Below the pieces are notes generated by a model, which saw only the letters and a list, made by a program, of their open reading frames with translations, did no database searches and had not been told where the DNA came from. Made by a program: the position numbers and the translations under genes. This document shows positions 8,085 to 16,937 of a stretch of 64,000 bases of DNA, piece by piece. Where the stretch lies: the NCBI RefSeq assembly GCF_001510665.1, contig NZ_LMTI01000001.1, positions 352,024 to 416,023 of the forward strand, in the 5' to 3' direction. Position 1 is the first letter of the stretch. Every line of letters starts with the position of its first letter. The stretch is from Bacillus sp. FJAT-27445. GTDB taxonomy: Bacteria > Bacillota > Bacilli > Bacillales > Cytobacillaceae.

Positions 8085-9572
8085 TCAGCTTTTGCCGAGG
8101 ACCGCTTCAATATAGAGGGAAGGATTCATTAAGCTTTTAACAGCCAGATCACTAAAGGTAAAAATCCCTTCCGCACCAAGTCCTAGTGCAACGGTCAGCG
8201 CTGTCAGGGAGGCGATGGGAAGCAGCAAGCCTTTCGTTTTCTTTTTCTCTATCTCGTGCTCTTCATCCAAATAGGATTCTCCCCAAAAGCCGTTCATAAA
8301 AATTTTCATAATAGAATACAGGACCATTAAGCTTGTAAAAAGGCCAATGGCTCCAAGCCAAAAGTAGCCCGCTTCAAATGTACCTTCCGTAATATACACC
8401 TTCCCGATGAAGCCGCTGAGTGGCGGGATTCCTGAGAGTGACAAAGCCGCGACAAAGAACATCCATCCTAAATAAGGATACGTCTGGATCAAGCCGCTGA
8501 TATCCTTCAGTTTTGCTGTTCCGGTTATCGCGATAACAGTCCCGCCAATAAGGAAGAGAAGGGCTTTAATAATGATGTCATGGATAAGATAGTATACGGC
8601 TCCTGTTAGTCCTTCCCCAGTACCGGATGCCAATCCTGCTAAAATAAATCCAACGCCGACAATGACGTTATACGTCAGAATTTTTTTAATATCCCAATAC
8701 GCAACAGCTCCGATTGCCCCCAAAACCATGGTTAAGGCGCTCATGATACCTATTATGAGATGCGTTTGATTTGGCTCATGGTAAAACACAAGTGTGAACA
8801 GCCGAATAATCGAATAAATGCCGACCTTTGTGAGGAGCGCTGCAAAAATGGCGGCGATTGCCGTCGGAGGAGCACTATACGAACCAGGAAGCCAAAAGAA
8901 CAACAACAAGCCTGCTTTCAAACTGAATACGATTAAAAATAGCAGCGAAATGGCTGTCAAAAGGCCATCCTGCCCGGCTTCAGCCACACGCATTGAAAGG
9001 TGGGCGAAATTCAATGTGCCCATGGTCGCATACAAGTATGAAATTGCAACAAGAAAAAGGAATGACGATACAAGGTTTACAAGGACATATTTTATCGATT
9101 CCCTCAGCTGGATGCCAGTTCCCCCAATTGAAATCAGTACATAGGAAGAAATCAGCATAACCTCAAAACAGACAAAGAGATTGAAAATATCCCCGGTAAT
9201 AAATGACCCGTTAACCCCTGTAAGCAGGAACAAGAACAAGGGATAAAAATAGTGCTTTTCACGTTCCTTCCCGATGGAGCGGAAGGCGTAAATCAGACAG
9301 AACAATGATACAACGCTGCTTGTCAAAAGAAGCAGTGCGGAGAACATATCTGCAGCCATAGTGACGCCAAAAGGGGCTTTCCAGCCGCCAATGTGCAGTA
9401 CCTGGATGCCATCCGCCTTTATTTGGGCAATTAATATGGCAGATACCGCCCCTACGCCCGCGATTGCAAGTAAACCCAGTAGCCGCTGGACCATTATTCT
9501 TTTTCTAATAATGACCATGGCCATCCCGGTGATTAATGGGATTATGATGGGCAGTATGAGTAAATTATTCAT
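8085..9572 (-). CDS. mrpD: Na+/H+ antiporter subunit MrpD
   Basis: 495 residues with about 14 membrane helices, homologous to proton-pumping NuoN/ND2-type subunits of complex I. Characteristic stretches are FNLFVCFEVMLISSYVLI (Glu of helix 5), GLLLFFWLPGSYSAPPTAIAA (Lys/Trp motif) and SLSGIPPLSGFIGKV. It forms one of the ion channels of the Mrp complex. The second of two close ATG codons (9572) is used because GAGAGG is eight bases upstream; it overlaps mrpC by 8 bp. Confidence 0.94.
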   Translation of the reverse strand: MNNLLILPIIIPLITGMAMVIIRKRIMVQRLLGLLAIAGVGAVSAILIAQIKADGIQVLHIGGWKAPFGVTMAADMFSALLLLTSSVVSLFCLIYAFRSIGKEREKHYFYPLFLFLLTGVNGSFITGDIFNLFVCFEVMLISSYVLISIGGTGIQLRESIKYVLVNLVSSFLFLVAISYLYATMGTLNFAHLSMRVAEAGQDGLLTAISLLFLIVFSLKAGLLLFFWLPGSYSAPPTAIAAIFAALLTKVGIYSIIRLFTLVFYHEPNQTHLIIGIMSALTMVLGAIGAVAYWDIKKILTYNVIVGVGFILAGLASGTGEGLTGAVYYLIHDIIIKALLFLIGGTVIAITGTAKLKDISGLIQTYPYLGWMFFVAALSLSGIPPLSGFIGKVYITEGTFEAGYFWLGAIGLFTSLMVLYSIMKIFMNGFWGESYLDEEHEIEKKKTKGLLLPIASLTALTVALGLGAEGIFTFSDLAVKSLMNPSLYIEAVLGKS

Positions 9573-9903
9573 TTTCATTACCTCTCATTTGGTGCGTGTC
9601 ATCCGTGCCAAGTACCTTGTAAGCGCGATAGCTCAGAACAAGGAAAAGGGCGGTGGTCCCAAAGTTGATGACAATCGCGGTTAATATAAGCGCCTGGGGC
9701 AGGGGATCCGTATAGGTATTCCCGCCAATTCCCAAAAGGGGCGGGCCGCCGGTTTTCAAGCCGCCCATTGTCAGGATGAGCAGATTGACTCCGTGGCTGA
9801 TTATTGACGTTCCCAAAATAATTCTCAATAAATTTCCTGATAAAAGTAAATACGTTCCTATCGTAAAGAGGACTCCAACAAGTATCGAGAGCATCGTTTC
9901 CAT
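9565..9903 (-). CDS. mrpC: Na+/H+ antiporter subunit MrpC
   Basis: 112 residues, three helices, homologous to NuoK. Motifs are GTYLLLSGNLLRIILGTSIISHGVNLLIL and the conserved DPLPQALILTAIVINFGTTALFLVL near residues 66-90. The stop of mrpB ends two bases before this ATG, and GCGAGGA lies upstream. Part of the membrane arm of the antiporter. Confidence 0.94.
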   Translation of the reverse strand: METMLSILVGVLFTIGTYLLLSGNLLRIILGTSIISHGVNLLILTMGGLKTGGPPLLGIGGNTYTDPLPQALILTAIVINFGTTALFLVLSYRAYKVLGTDDTHQMRGNENE

Positions 9904-9905
9904 AT

Positions 9906-10331
9906 TTATCGGTCCTCGCTTATCGTAATAATAATTGTCATGGCGGTGCCAATAACGGCTAAAGCTACCCCGAGATCAAAAATCATTGCCGTTGCCAGTT
10001 CAGTTTTACCAAATAGGGGGAGATCGAAATAATCGAATGCCTGTGTAAGGAAAGGGGCATCAAAGAGCATTCCGCCAACCCCCGTCAAAACGGCAATTAA
10101 TACACCTGATGCTGCCATTGCCTTGAAGTCAAAAGGGATGTTCTCCCGTACCGAGTCGATATCATAAGTCAGGAATAGAAGCGTAATGGCACATGCCAGC
10201 GCAAGCCCGCCAACAAATCCGCCTCCGGGATGATGGTGGCCGGAAAAGAATAGGTTGATGGCAAAAGTGAAAATAATGACAACCGCAACCCTGGTCACAG
10301 TTATTAAAATGACGTCATTTACTTTCTTCAT
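9906..10331 (-). CDS. mrpB: Na+/H+ antiporter subunit MrpB
   Basis: 141 residues, four helices, with the family signature FFSGHHHPGGGFVGGLALACAI near residue 27 and DFKAMAASGVLIAVLTG. The ATG at 10331 is preferred (GGGGGTG six bases upstream) over GTG at 10340. It overlaps mrpA by 17 bp. MrpB is the stand-alone counterpart of the C-terminal domain of MrpA. Confidence 0.93.
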   Translation of the reverse strand: MKKVNDVILITVTRVAVVIIFTFAINLFFSGHHHPGGGFVGGLALACAITLLFLTYDIDSVRENIPFDFKAMAASGVLIAVLTGVGGMLFDAPFLTQAFDYFDLPLFGKTELATAMIFDLGVALAVIGTAMTIIITISEDR

Positions 10332-12729
10332 TGTTCCCACCCCCGTTCAATTCAAGTTTTATTAACGTAAAGACTCCGAGAGCCGCAATCGAGAGTACCG
10401 CAATCTCCATCATTGTATCAATGCCCCTGAAGTCAACAAGAATGGCATTCACGATATTTTTGGCGCCGGCCAGCTCATAGGAGTTTTTATAAAAGCTGGA
10501 GATAGGATCAAACAGCCTGTTGCCATTGGCCGACAAGGCGAACAGCGTTACGGTAATCCCAACGCCCAACGATATTATTAGGTTAAATGGCTTGAAGGGA
10601 ATGCGGCTGTTTCCTTTAAAAAATTTCGGCAAATGATAGTAACATAGAAGGAATAAAGCAGTTGTAACAGTCTCAATTACCATTTGCGTCAAGGCTAAAT
10701 CAGGAGCCCTGAAAATAACAAAAAATAGTGATACAAGGTAGCCAATTCCACCAATCGCGATGACAGCTGTCATTCGTGATTTAGCAAAAAGCACTGTGAA
10801 AGAAGCCGCGAGCAATGCCACCGCAAGTGCGCCTTCAAAAATGCTAATTGGAGCATTTTTTACCGAAGAAAATGAAAGGCGATTTGATACAAGGAGGGCA
10901 CCCCCAGCGAGCAGGATTAAAAAACTGAACGCATAGGCGAGGTAGTCCCTTATATAGCCAGTCATGTATCGCTCTGTAATGAAACGGGAGCCTTCTTCGC
11001 CCCGTTCCAGCCCAAAAGCATAGAACGTATTCAGTGTAAGGGATTCCGGGTAGCGCCTTAGCAATCCAACCCAATTTCTTCTATACAGATATAGGATAAT
11101 TCCTAACAAAACAACGCCAATCGTCATGATTAGTTCTAGATTAAACCCGTGCCAAGGACTGATTTTTTTTGCAAATACTCCTTCCGGCAAACCCGGTAAT
11201 ACAGCATGGGCAGCTGGCTGAAGTAGGTACTCGGAAAGGGTATTAGGAAAGAAGAATATACCAACAACAAGGGCAGCCAGCACGATTGGGGGAATCAACA
11301 TTCCGAGTGGAGCTTCGTGAGGCTTTTTATCCAATCTTTCAGGCTTATATTTCCCTCTAAAGGTCTTAAAAACTAAGACCATGCAATAAATGAACGTGAA
11401 CACACTGGCAGCCCATGCGACAATCGGGAATAGAATTCCAAGCGTGTCCATGCTGAAAATTGACAACCTGGATGCATCGATCATCGCTGTAAAAAACATT
11501 TCTTTGCTTAAAAAGCCATTAAATGGTGGCAGTCCCGCCATGGAAAAAGCCCCAATTACTGCAAGGGTAAAGGAGACAGGCATGATTTGCATCAAGCCGC
11601 CCAGCTTACGAATATCACGGGTGCCTGTCTCATGGTCGATAATCCCGACTACCATGAAGAGCGCACCCTTAAAGGTTGAATGGTTAATTAGGTGAAAAAC
11701 GGCTGCCAAAACAGCAACGGCATAGACGGAGGACTCGCCGCCTCCTGTAAAATACAAGGCCGCTGAGCCCACACCGAACAGGCTCATAATGAGGCCCAAT
11801 TGGCTAATGGTTGAATATGCAAGCAGTGCTTTTAAATCTGTTTGTTTTACTGCATTCAATGAACCATAAAGCAATGTTGCGAGACCGACACCGGAAACGA
11901 GCCAGAACCACTCTGCTTCTCCGCCAAATACTGGCGTGAAGCGGGCAACTAAATAAATGCCTGCTTTGACCATTGTGGCTGAATGGAGGTAGGCACTGAT
12001 AGGTGTTGGAGCTTCCATGGCCCCCGGGAGCCATATGCTGAACGGGAATTGGGCCGATTTTGTAAAAGCGCCAAGCAGAATCAAAATCATCGCCGGCACG
12101 AACAGGGAGTGGGCAGTGATGTCCCCAACATGGGCAATCATTTCCCGAATGCTGTATGTTCCGGTTATCATCGACAGCATAATGAAGCCCGCAAGCATCG
12201 AAAGCCCGCCAAAAATCGTAATCAGCATGGACTTTTGCGCTCCATAACGCGAGCGTTCACGCTGATACCAATAGGCAATTAACAAGAAAGAAGAAATGCT
12301 AGTCAATTCCCAAAACACATAAAGAAGAAGGAGATTGTCAGAGAAGACGACCCCGAGCATCGCACCCATGAATAAAAGCAGGTATACATAAAAATTGTGG
12401 AGTGCTTCCCTATGCTTGGACATATAATAAATGGAATAAAGGATGACAAGAGCACCTATCCCGGTTATCAGTAACCCGAATATAAGGCCGAGTCCATCCA
12501 TATAAAGAGTAAAGTTAATATTAAGCGATGGCATCCAGGGGACAGAACGTAAGAGGTCCTTACCATTGGAGATGCGTGGCAAAAAACGGAGCAAATACAG
12601 GAAGATGAAGATTGGAACGAGTATAACGAACCATCCAGTGTGCACCCGCGGCGCAAAATATTTATACAATAACGGTACGAAAATGGCGAATAAAAATGGA
12701 ACTAAGACCATGAAGTGCAAGGTATGCAA
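10315..12729 (-). CDS. mrpA: Na+/H+ antiporter subunit MrpA
   Basis: 804 residues, the usual length for Bacillus MrpA. The N-terminal 500 residues are NuoL/ND5-like (YVFWELTSISSFLLI, SIWLPGAMEAPTPISAYLHSATMVKAGIYL, GLPPFNGFLSKEMFF), and the C-terminal part carries the MrpB-like region (SRMTAVIAIGGIGYLVSLFFVIFRAPDLALTQMVIE). It is the largest channel-forming subunit. The start is TTG at 12729 with AAGGAGGCGG seven bases upstream. It heads the seven-gene operon mrpABCDEFG, used for Na+ tolerance and pH homeostasis. No frame disruption. Confidence 0.95.
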   Translation of the reverse strand: MHTLHFMVLVPFLFAIFVPLLYKYFAPRVHTGWFVILVPIFIFLYLLRFLPRISNGKDLLRSVPWMPSLNINFTLYMDGLGLIFGLLITGIGALVILYSIYYMSKHREALHNFYVYLLLFMGAMLGVVFSDNLLLLYVFWELTSISSFLLIAYWYQRERSRYGAQKSMLITIFGGLSMLAGFIMLSMITGTYSIREMIAHVGDITAHSLFVPAMILILLGAFTKSAQFPFSIWLPGAMEAPTPISAYLHSATMVKAGIYLVARFTPVFGGEAEWFWLVSGVGLATLLYGSLNAVKQTDLKALLAYSTISQLGLIMSLFGVGSAALYFTGGGESSVYAVAVLAAVFHLINHSTFKGALFMVVGIIDHETGTRDIRKLGGLMQIMPVSFTLAVIGAFSMAGLPPFNGFLSKEMFFTAMIDASRLSIFSMDTLGILFPIVAWAASVFTFIYCMVLVFKTFRGKYKPERLDKKPHEAPLGMLIPPIVLAALVVGIFFFPNTLSEYLLQPAAHAVLPGLPEGVFAKKISPWHGFNLELIMTIGVVLLGIILYLYRRNWVGLLRRYPESLTLNTFYAFGLERGEEGSRFITERYMTGYIRDYLAYAFSFLILLAGGALLVSNRLSFSSVKNAPISIFEGALAVALLAASFTVLFAKSRMTAVIAIGGIGYLVSLFFVIFRAPDLALTQMVIETVTTALFLLCYYHLPKFFKGNSRIPFKPFNLIISLGVGITVTLFALSANGNRLFDPISSFYKNSYELAGAKNIVNAILVDFRGIDTMMEIAVLSIAALGVFTLIKLELNGGGNNEESK

Positions 12730-12908
12730 TTTAACCGCCTCCTTATAGAAATTTTTGGCAGTGGAGTAAAGCTGTTTTCTGCCGATATGTAAGAGATTGT
12801 GGATTCAATTGGATTGACTAGCCTACTGGCTTAAGATATAGTCATACAGAGCCACTCTATATTCAATATTTGTTAAGAACTTCACATCTATTCCGAGGTG
12901 ACATCATA

Positions 12909-13595
12909 ATGGAAAAAATCAAGGGGCGCATGGACGAAAGCATCCTCGTCTGTGTCTATTACGGTCCAAATGGCGAACGGCTTATCCAGCGCGGCTGCAA
13001 AATTGCGAGTATGCTGGACTGCCCGCTTTACATTTTAACCGTAGACCCAAAGCCATTCAGCGAAATGGATGCAGAAAAATCTCACTATATCGCCAGGTGG
13101 AATAAAATAGCGGAAGCCCATGACACCGTCTCGTTCATCTTAAAGGATAATGAGAAAAGGCCGATTTCAAAGGTGATTGCTCAAGTGGCAAGGGAAAAGC
13201 AGGTAACTCAAATTATCCTGGGCCAAACTGCGCAAAGCAGATGGGAGCAAATTGCAAAAGGATCAATCATTAACTCATTGTTGAGGGAGATCCCATTTGT
13301 CGATTTGCATATCATATCAGTTCCCCGTTATTTAAAAGAAACAGAAGGCCACTATGAAAAAGGGGTCCGAGCGTATCTTGTTAAAGACAATGAGAACTAC
13401 AGGATGATTTTTAAGCATACAAAGGACGTATTATTCGAAGGAATCTTCTTTAAGGAACAAGGAACGGACTTCAATACAGGCGTTTTCAAGTTTATGAAAG
13501 ATCAGCAGATGCTTCATGTCCAAGTAATAGACGATTCTGTAGTGGTTCTTGAAAACGTTGAAATGGAACTGGATTTCCAGGAAGATGAAGAATAG
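12909..13595 (+). CDS. Usp-domain protein resembling the KdpD sensor's USP segment
   Basis: 228 residues from the ATG at 12909 (GAGGTGA upstream). Residues about 5-140 match the universal-stress fold of KdpD: ESILVCVYYGPNGERLIQRGCKIASMLDCPLYILTVDP, then QIILGQTAQSRWEQIAKGSIINSLLREIPFVDLHIIS. There is no kinase, DHp or transmembrane part. The C-terminal 80 residues (YLVKDNENYRMIFKHTKD...) form an unassigned beta-rich extension. It is divergent from mrpA, so a role in K+/Na+ homeostasis is an attractive inference. A strong terminator follows. Confidence 0.75.
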   Translation: MEKIKGRMDESILVCVYYGPNGERLIQRGCKIASMLDCPLYILTVDPKPFSEMDAEKSHYIARWNKIAEAHDTVSFILKDNEKRPISKVIAQVAREKQVTQIILGQTAQSRWEQIAKGSIINSLLREIPFVDLHIISVPRYLKETEGHYEKGVRAYLVKDNENYRMIFKHTKDVLFEGIFFKEQGTDFNTGVFKFMKDQQMLHVQVIDDSVVVLENVEMELDFQEDEE

Positions 13596-13606
13596 ACAAG
13601 GATTGG

Positions 13607-13637
13607 GCCTCCGCCGATTTGGCGGGGGGCTTTTTTT
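13607..13637 (+). terminator. Rho-independent terminator
   Basis: GCCTCCGCC and GGCGGGGGGC flank a GATTT loop and are followed by seven T. It ends the Usp-like gene. Confidence 0.85.
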
Positions 13638-13705
13638 GCTTCGTAAGGCACTTTAGGCAAAAAGGGCATTAAAATGTATTTTTACTTGCAAAGCCACATA
13701 GGGCA

Positions 13706-14269
13706 CTAAAGGTTTACATCTACCCTAATTAAAGATTCCTGATCCTTTTCAATTCCTAAATATTTTAAAGTTTCTTTTGGACTATGATGGTTAAATACAG
13801 CCATTAAGATAGAAATGGCGATACCTTTCCGATAAGCATGATAGCCGAAGGTTTTTCTAAGTGTGTGAGTTCCGATTTTCCCCGTGACTCCGACCTTTTT
13901 GGCGGCGTTGTTGATAATCCTGTAAGCTTGCTGCCGTGTGATTGGAAGTTCATTTTTCTTGGACTTGAACAAATAATCGTTCTCCTCAAGCTTATGCTGC
14001 TGAAAATACAACTCCAGTTCATTCCGAATGCTGCTGTTCAAATAAAAAGCCTTTGGTTCCTCACCATCGTGTTCATGAATATCTAAGAATTCCTTAAAAG
14101 AGTCCCGATCACAAACATCTTTTACCTTAAGGGAAAGTAAGTCACTCACCCTGATTCCAGTATTTATCCCAAATACAAAAAGCAATACATCACGTTGTGA
14201 ATTCCCTCTTAATTCTTCCTTTATCGCATTGATCCGATCAATGTCTTTTATAGGGTCAACATACTCCAC
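13706..14269 (-). CDS. Small tyrosine recombinase/integrase (catalytic domain only)
   Basis: 187 residues from GTG at 14269, chosen because GGGAGGT lies six bases upstream; the frame extends to 14308 without a site. Catalytic residues are visible: Arg40 in NTGIRVSDLL, His135-x-x-Arg138 in THTLRKTFG, His161 in FNHHSPKETLKYL and nucleophile Tyr170. The N-terminal core-binding SAM-like domain of XerC/D is missing, as in a known group of about 180-residue Bacillus recombinases. It sits alone, with no phage or transposon genes. A 39-bp palindrome begins 14 bp upstream of the start and recurs at 15138-15176. Confidence 0.85.
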   Translation of the reverse strand: MEYVDPIKDIDRINAIKEELRGNSQRDVLLFVFGINTGIRVSDLLSLKVKDVCDRDSFKEFLDIHEHDGEEPKAFYLNSSIRNELELYFQQHKLEENDYLFKSKKNELPITRQQAYRIINNAAKKVGVTGKIGTHTLRKTFGYHAYRKGIAISILMAVFNHHSPKETLKYLGIEKDQESLIRVDVNL

Positions 14270-14283
14270 AGGTATACCTCCCA

Positions 14284-14322
14284 ATGTTACATAAGGTGAT
14301 TTTATCATAATTTATGTAACAT
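14284..14322. other. 39-bp palindromic site upstream of the recombinase, copy 1
   Basis: ATGTTACATAA (14284-14294) and TTATGTAACAT (14312-14322) are perfect 11-bp inverted arms around a 17-bp AT-rich centre. An additional interlocked ATGATAAA/TTTATCAT pair overlaps its right side. The site covers the upstream region of the recombinase gene, so it may be an operator, a recombination core, or both. A second copy of identical length lies at 15138. Confidence 0.6.
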
Positions 14323-14634
14323 CACAAAATGATAAAGTCCAATAAACGAAGGTTTTTTTACTGGAAAAAGCAAACAAATGCTTCTGATGGGTTAAATGTA
14401 TGATTTCATGGAATCTCAAAGCTATACCGATAAGTAAGAAAATACCCTTCAATGTACGTTAATTATAGGAAGATAAATTGGGCAGATGAAATAGGGGGTT
14501 CCTGCAGACGAGGAATCGAAACCTGAAGAAAAATTTACTGTAGCTGGTTCTGGAGGACGAGTTTTTCAGCTAGTAAAAAAGGCATACCCCCCTAGAGAAG
14601 GCTCTATTAACGGTATGCACAAAAGCTTCGTGTT
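14323..14634. other. Intergenic stretch with a possible gene remnant
   Basis: No complete gene. On the plus strand the frame from about 14505 reads PADEESKPEEKFTVAGSGG and continues GRVFQLVKKAYPP, composition that looks protein-like but with no start codon or ribosome site, so it may be a remnant. GCATACC and GGTATGC (near 14583 and 14611) form a weak hairpin that could end the minus-strand gene at 14635. Confidence 0.25.
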
Positions 14635-14952
14635 TTATTTAGAGACGGGGGGCTGCTTCATGTATTTCTTGCTGAATACATACAAGCTGATACTTAGAGT
14701 AAAGATGGAGAGAAACTTACTGCCCAGAATTAAACTAGCTGCATAGCTCTTATCGACAGGGATAAAGGGAAGGGCAATCATCAAGATAGCGAGGACTATT
14801 GTAATGAAAAGGACTGAAAAGGCGTTCGTATAGGATTTGTTAATGATTAAAAAACCGGTCTTGCTGCTTGTTGAGACAAAAATAGAAGCCATATAGCCTA
14901 GGACAACGACTAATAAGTATACTAATAAAATGATGCTTACACTGATACCCAT
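14635..14952 (-). CDS. Small membrane protein of unknown function
   Basis: 105 residues with three hydrophobic segments at about 4-25, 43-66 and 73-93 and a Lys/Pro tail (SKKYMKQPPVSK). The ATG has AAGGAGG seven bases upstream, so it is clearly translated. I recognise no family. It lies between the two 39-bp palindromes and may be the cargo of whatever those sites delimit. Confidence 0.7.
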   Translation of the reverse strand: MGISVSIILLVYLLVVVLGYMASIFVSTSSKTGFLIINKSYTNAFSVLFITIVLAILMIALPFIPVDKSYAASLILGSKFLSIFTLSISLYVFSKKYMKQPPVSK

Positions 14953-15137
14953 AAGATTCCTCCTTATCGTAGGTAAAAGTAGGATGGATTTAAGACTTAA
15001 AAAAGTGGAAGAGAAGCCTCCATTTTTTTCTTAGAAGGTTTGAGGGGGACGGGTGAATTTGAAAATACGTGAAACTTTGCGCATTAAGTGAAAGTTTCCT
15101 ATTAAAAGGATTTTTTCCATACACAATACTTAGATTG

Positions 15138-15176
15138 ATGTTACATAATATAATTATAACAAATATTAAGTAACAT
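15138..15176. other. 39-bp palindromic site, copy 2
   Basis: ATGTTACATAAT (15138-15149) and ATTAAGTAACAT (15165-15176) are 12-bp arms with one mismatch. Total length is 39 bp, the same as the copy at 14284-14322, and the first 11 bases and last 7 bases are identical between copies. The surrounding 14953-15368 gap is otherwise empty apart from a terminator. Confidence 0.55.
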
Positions 15177-15265
15177 GTTCGGGATTTTGGCTCGTTTACA
15201 CAATCTTCATTGGAAAATCGGTAAAAGTCCGAGGGAATAGTGTGAACTTTTCCGAAGACAAATTG

Positions 15266-15303
15266 AAAAGCCGCTTAAAGCAAATTGCTCGAGCGACTTT
15301 TTA
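15266..15303. terminator. Bidirectional terminator after the LysM-GH18 gene
   Basis: AAAAGCCGCT and AGCGACTTTT pair, with an inner AGCAA/TTGCT stem. T-rich ends are present on both strands. It lies 66 bp past the stop of the minus-strand gene. Confidence 0.65.
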
Positions 15304-15368
15304 ATTCATATTGGATACGTCCAATGGCCAATTAGCATTTTCCCCCCTTTTTGAATCGTCCTAGGGAG

Positions 15369-16784
15369 TTAGCTTTTTTTCAATACTTTGAAGTTCGTCT
15401 GCAGAACAGGCCAGTTTTGCGGCAACGGCGGGCCCAACACCCAGTAGCTGACACCTCTTATGCCATATTGTTTAACAGTATCATATTTTGCCTGGAGGCT
15501 TCTCGCATCTTCATACCAAACTTCGTGCTGCTGGCCGCTTTCATCCGTATACCTGAAAAATGGAGATTGATAGGTTTCATTGTATTGAATCGCTGCACCA
15601 TAGCGGGCTGCGAGATTGACTGCGCTTTTCAGGTTAACCGTCCGGGCAGTGGTCCCCTGTACCCAAGGAATTTTCCAATCCCGGCCATAAAGAGGAATCC
15701 CCATCAGGATTTTTCCCCGGGGAATCGCCGTGACCGCATAATCAAGAACCTTTCTAACCTCGGTAATCGGGGCAATGGCCCAAGGCCTTCCACCAGACCA
15801 GCCCCATTCATAGGTCATTAAAACAACGAAATCAACAATTTCGCCATGAGCAGGATAGTCATGGGCTTCATATAAAACCCCTTTTTGCGTGCCGCTCACT
15901 TTTGGGGCAAGGGCGGTAGAAACAGTGTATCCTGCCGGACCAAGCCTGCTAACCGCTTTTCTTAAAAAGGCATTGTAGTTCTCGCGGTCCTGTGGGAATA
16001 CATATTCGAAATCAATGTTCAAACCCGTGTAACCTTTTGTTCGGATCTGGGTTAATATATTTGTCAAAAGAGTATCCTGGACAGCAGGATTTCGCAGGAT
16101 TGCGGCTGCATGGTCGGAATTAAATGAGCCTCCTACGGTATTCGTAATTGTAAGGAGAGGAGATGTGTTTGTAGCTTTGGCTCCTTGCAGGACGAGTGTA
16201 TCCTGCAAGGAAGAGAGTGAACCATTTTCACTGACCGAATAGGAAAATGGGGCAAGATAAGTGAGAAGATTTCCTCGTTTTAGTACTTGCTGTCGGCCCT
16301 GTTCATCCATTCTGGTGATATAGGCATTTACTTCTTTAACAGGTTTAACTGGAGCGGGAATCCTTATTGATTGGCCAGTGTAAATGAGTGATGGGTTGGC
16401 AATGTTATTTGCCCGGGCAATCTGGTTGGCCGTCACCCCATACCGTGAAGCAATTGACCAAACGGTTTCGCCTGATTTCACCGTATGGGTAAAATACGGT
16501 ATCTGCAAAAGCTGTCCAACAAAAATCAAGGAGGGGTTAGCGATATTGTTGAAACTAGCCGACTCCTGCACGGAAACACCGTATCTGGAGGCAATTGCAT
16601 AAAGAGTATCACCAGGCTGGACGACATACTCCGATTTGGTTTCTGGAATGACCAATGATTCTCCTACCACAAGGCGGTCTGGGTTCTCAAGCTCATTAAC
16701 TGAAACGATCTGGTTAAGCGCCGTTCCATAAATCTGTGATATCCGCCAGAGAGACTCCCCAGGTTTAATAACATGAATCCGCAT
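15369..16784 (-). CDS. LysM-containing GH18 spore cortex-type glycosidase (YaaH/SleL-like)
   Basis: 471 residues. Three LysM repeats cover about 2-46, 52-96 and 98-142 (each starting with a PGES/PGDT/SGET motif), then a GH18 barrel from about 165 to the end. The catalytic signature GLNIDFEYV places the acid at Glu260. Proteins of this architecture (YaaH, YdhD, SleL) are N-acetylglucosaminidases or cortical-fragment lyases bound to spore peptidoglycan through LysM. There is no signal peptide, typical for mother-cell-made spore enzymes. GGAGGTG precedes the ATG. The 52-bp array begins 153 bp upstream of its start. Confidence 0.9.
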   Translation of the reverse strand: MRIHVIKPGESLWRISQIYGTALNQIVSVNELENPDRLVVGESLVIPETKSEYVVQPGDTLYAIASRYGVSVQESASFNNIANPSLIFVGQLLQIPYFTHTVKSGETVWSIASRYGVTANQIARANNIANPSLIYTGQSIRIPAPVKPVKEVNAYITRMDEQGRQQVLKRGNLLTYLAPFSYSVSENGSLSSLQDTLVLQGAKATNTSPLLTITNTVGGSFNSDHAAAILRNPAVQDTLLTNILTQIRTKGYTGLNIDFEYVFPQDRENYNAFLRKAVSRLGPAGYTVSTALAPKVSGTQKGVLYEAHDYPAHGEIVDFVVLMTYEWGWSGGRPWAIAPITEVRKVLDYAVTAIPRGKILMGIPLYGRDWKIPWVQGTTARTVNLKSAVNLAARYGAAIQYNETYQSPFFRYTDESGQQHEVWYEDARSLQAKYDTVKQYGIRGVSYWVLGPPLPQNWPVLQTNFKVLKKS

Positions 16785-16937
16785 TCCCGCACCTCCATAA
16801 TAAAAACATACCTGTATTTAAGGTATGCCGGTGGGGGAGGGGATATTTGTAGCGTGTATTTAACAACATGAGAGTTGACTAACCAGTTTTATCTACATGA
16901 TGAAAGAACGATTTTTGAAAAAGCAAAGATACGGTTC

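Noticed and set aside
15351-15821. 156-residue plus-strand ORF opposite the LysM-GH18 gene
   Set aside because: No ribosome site, no family; antisense of a well-defined GH18 domain.
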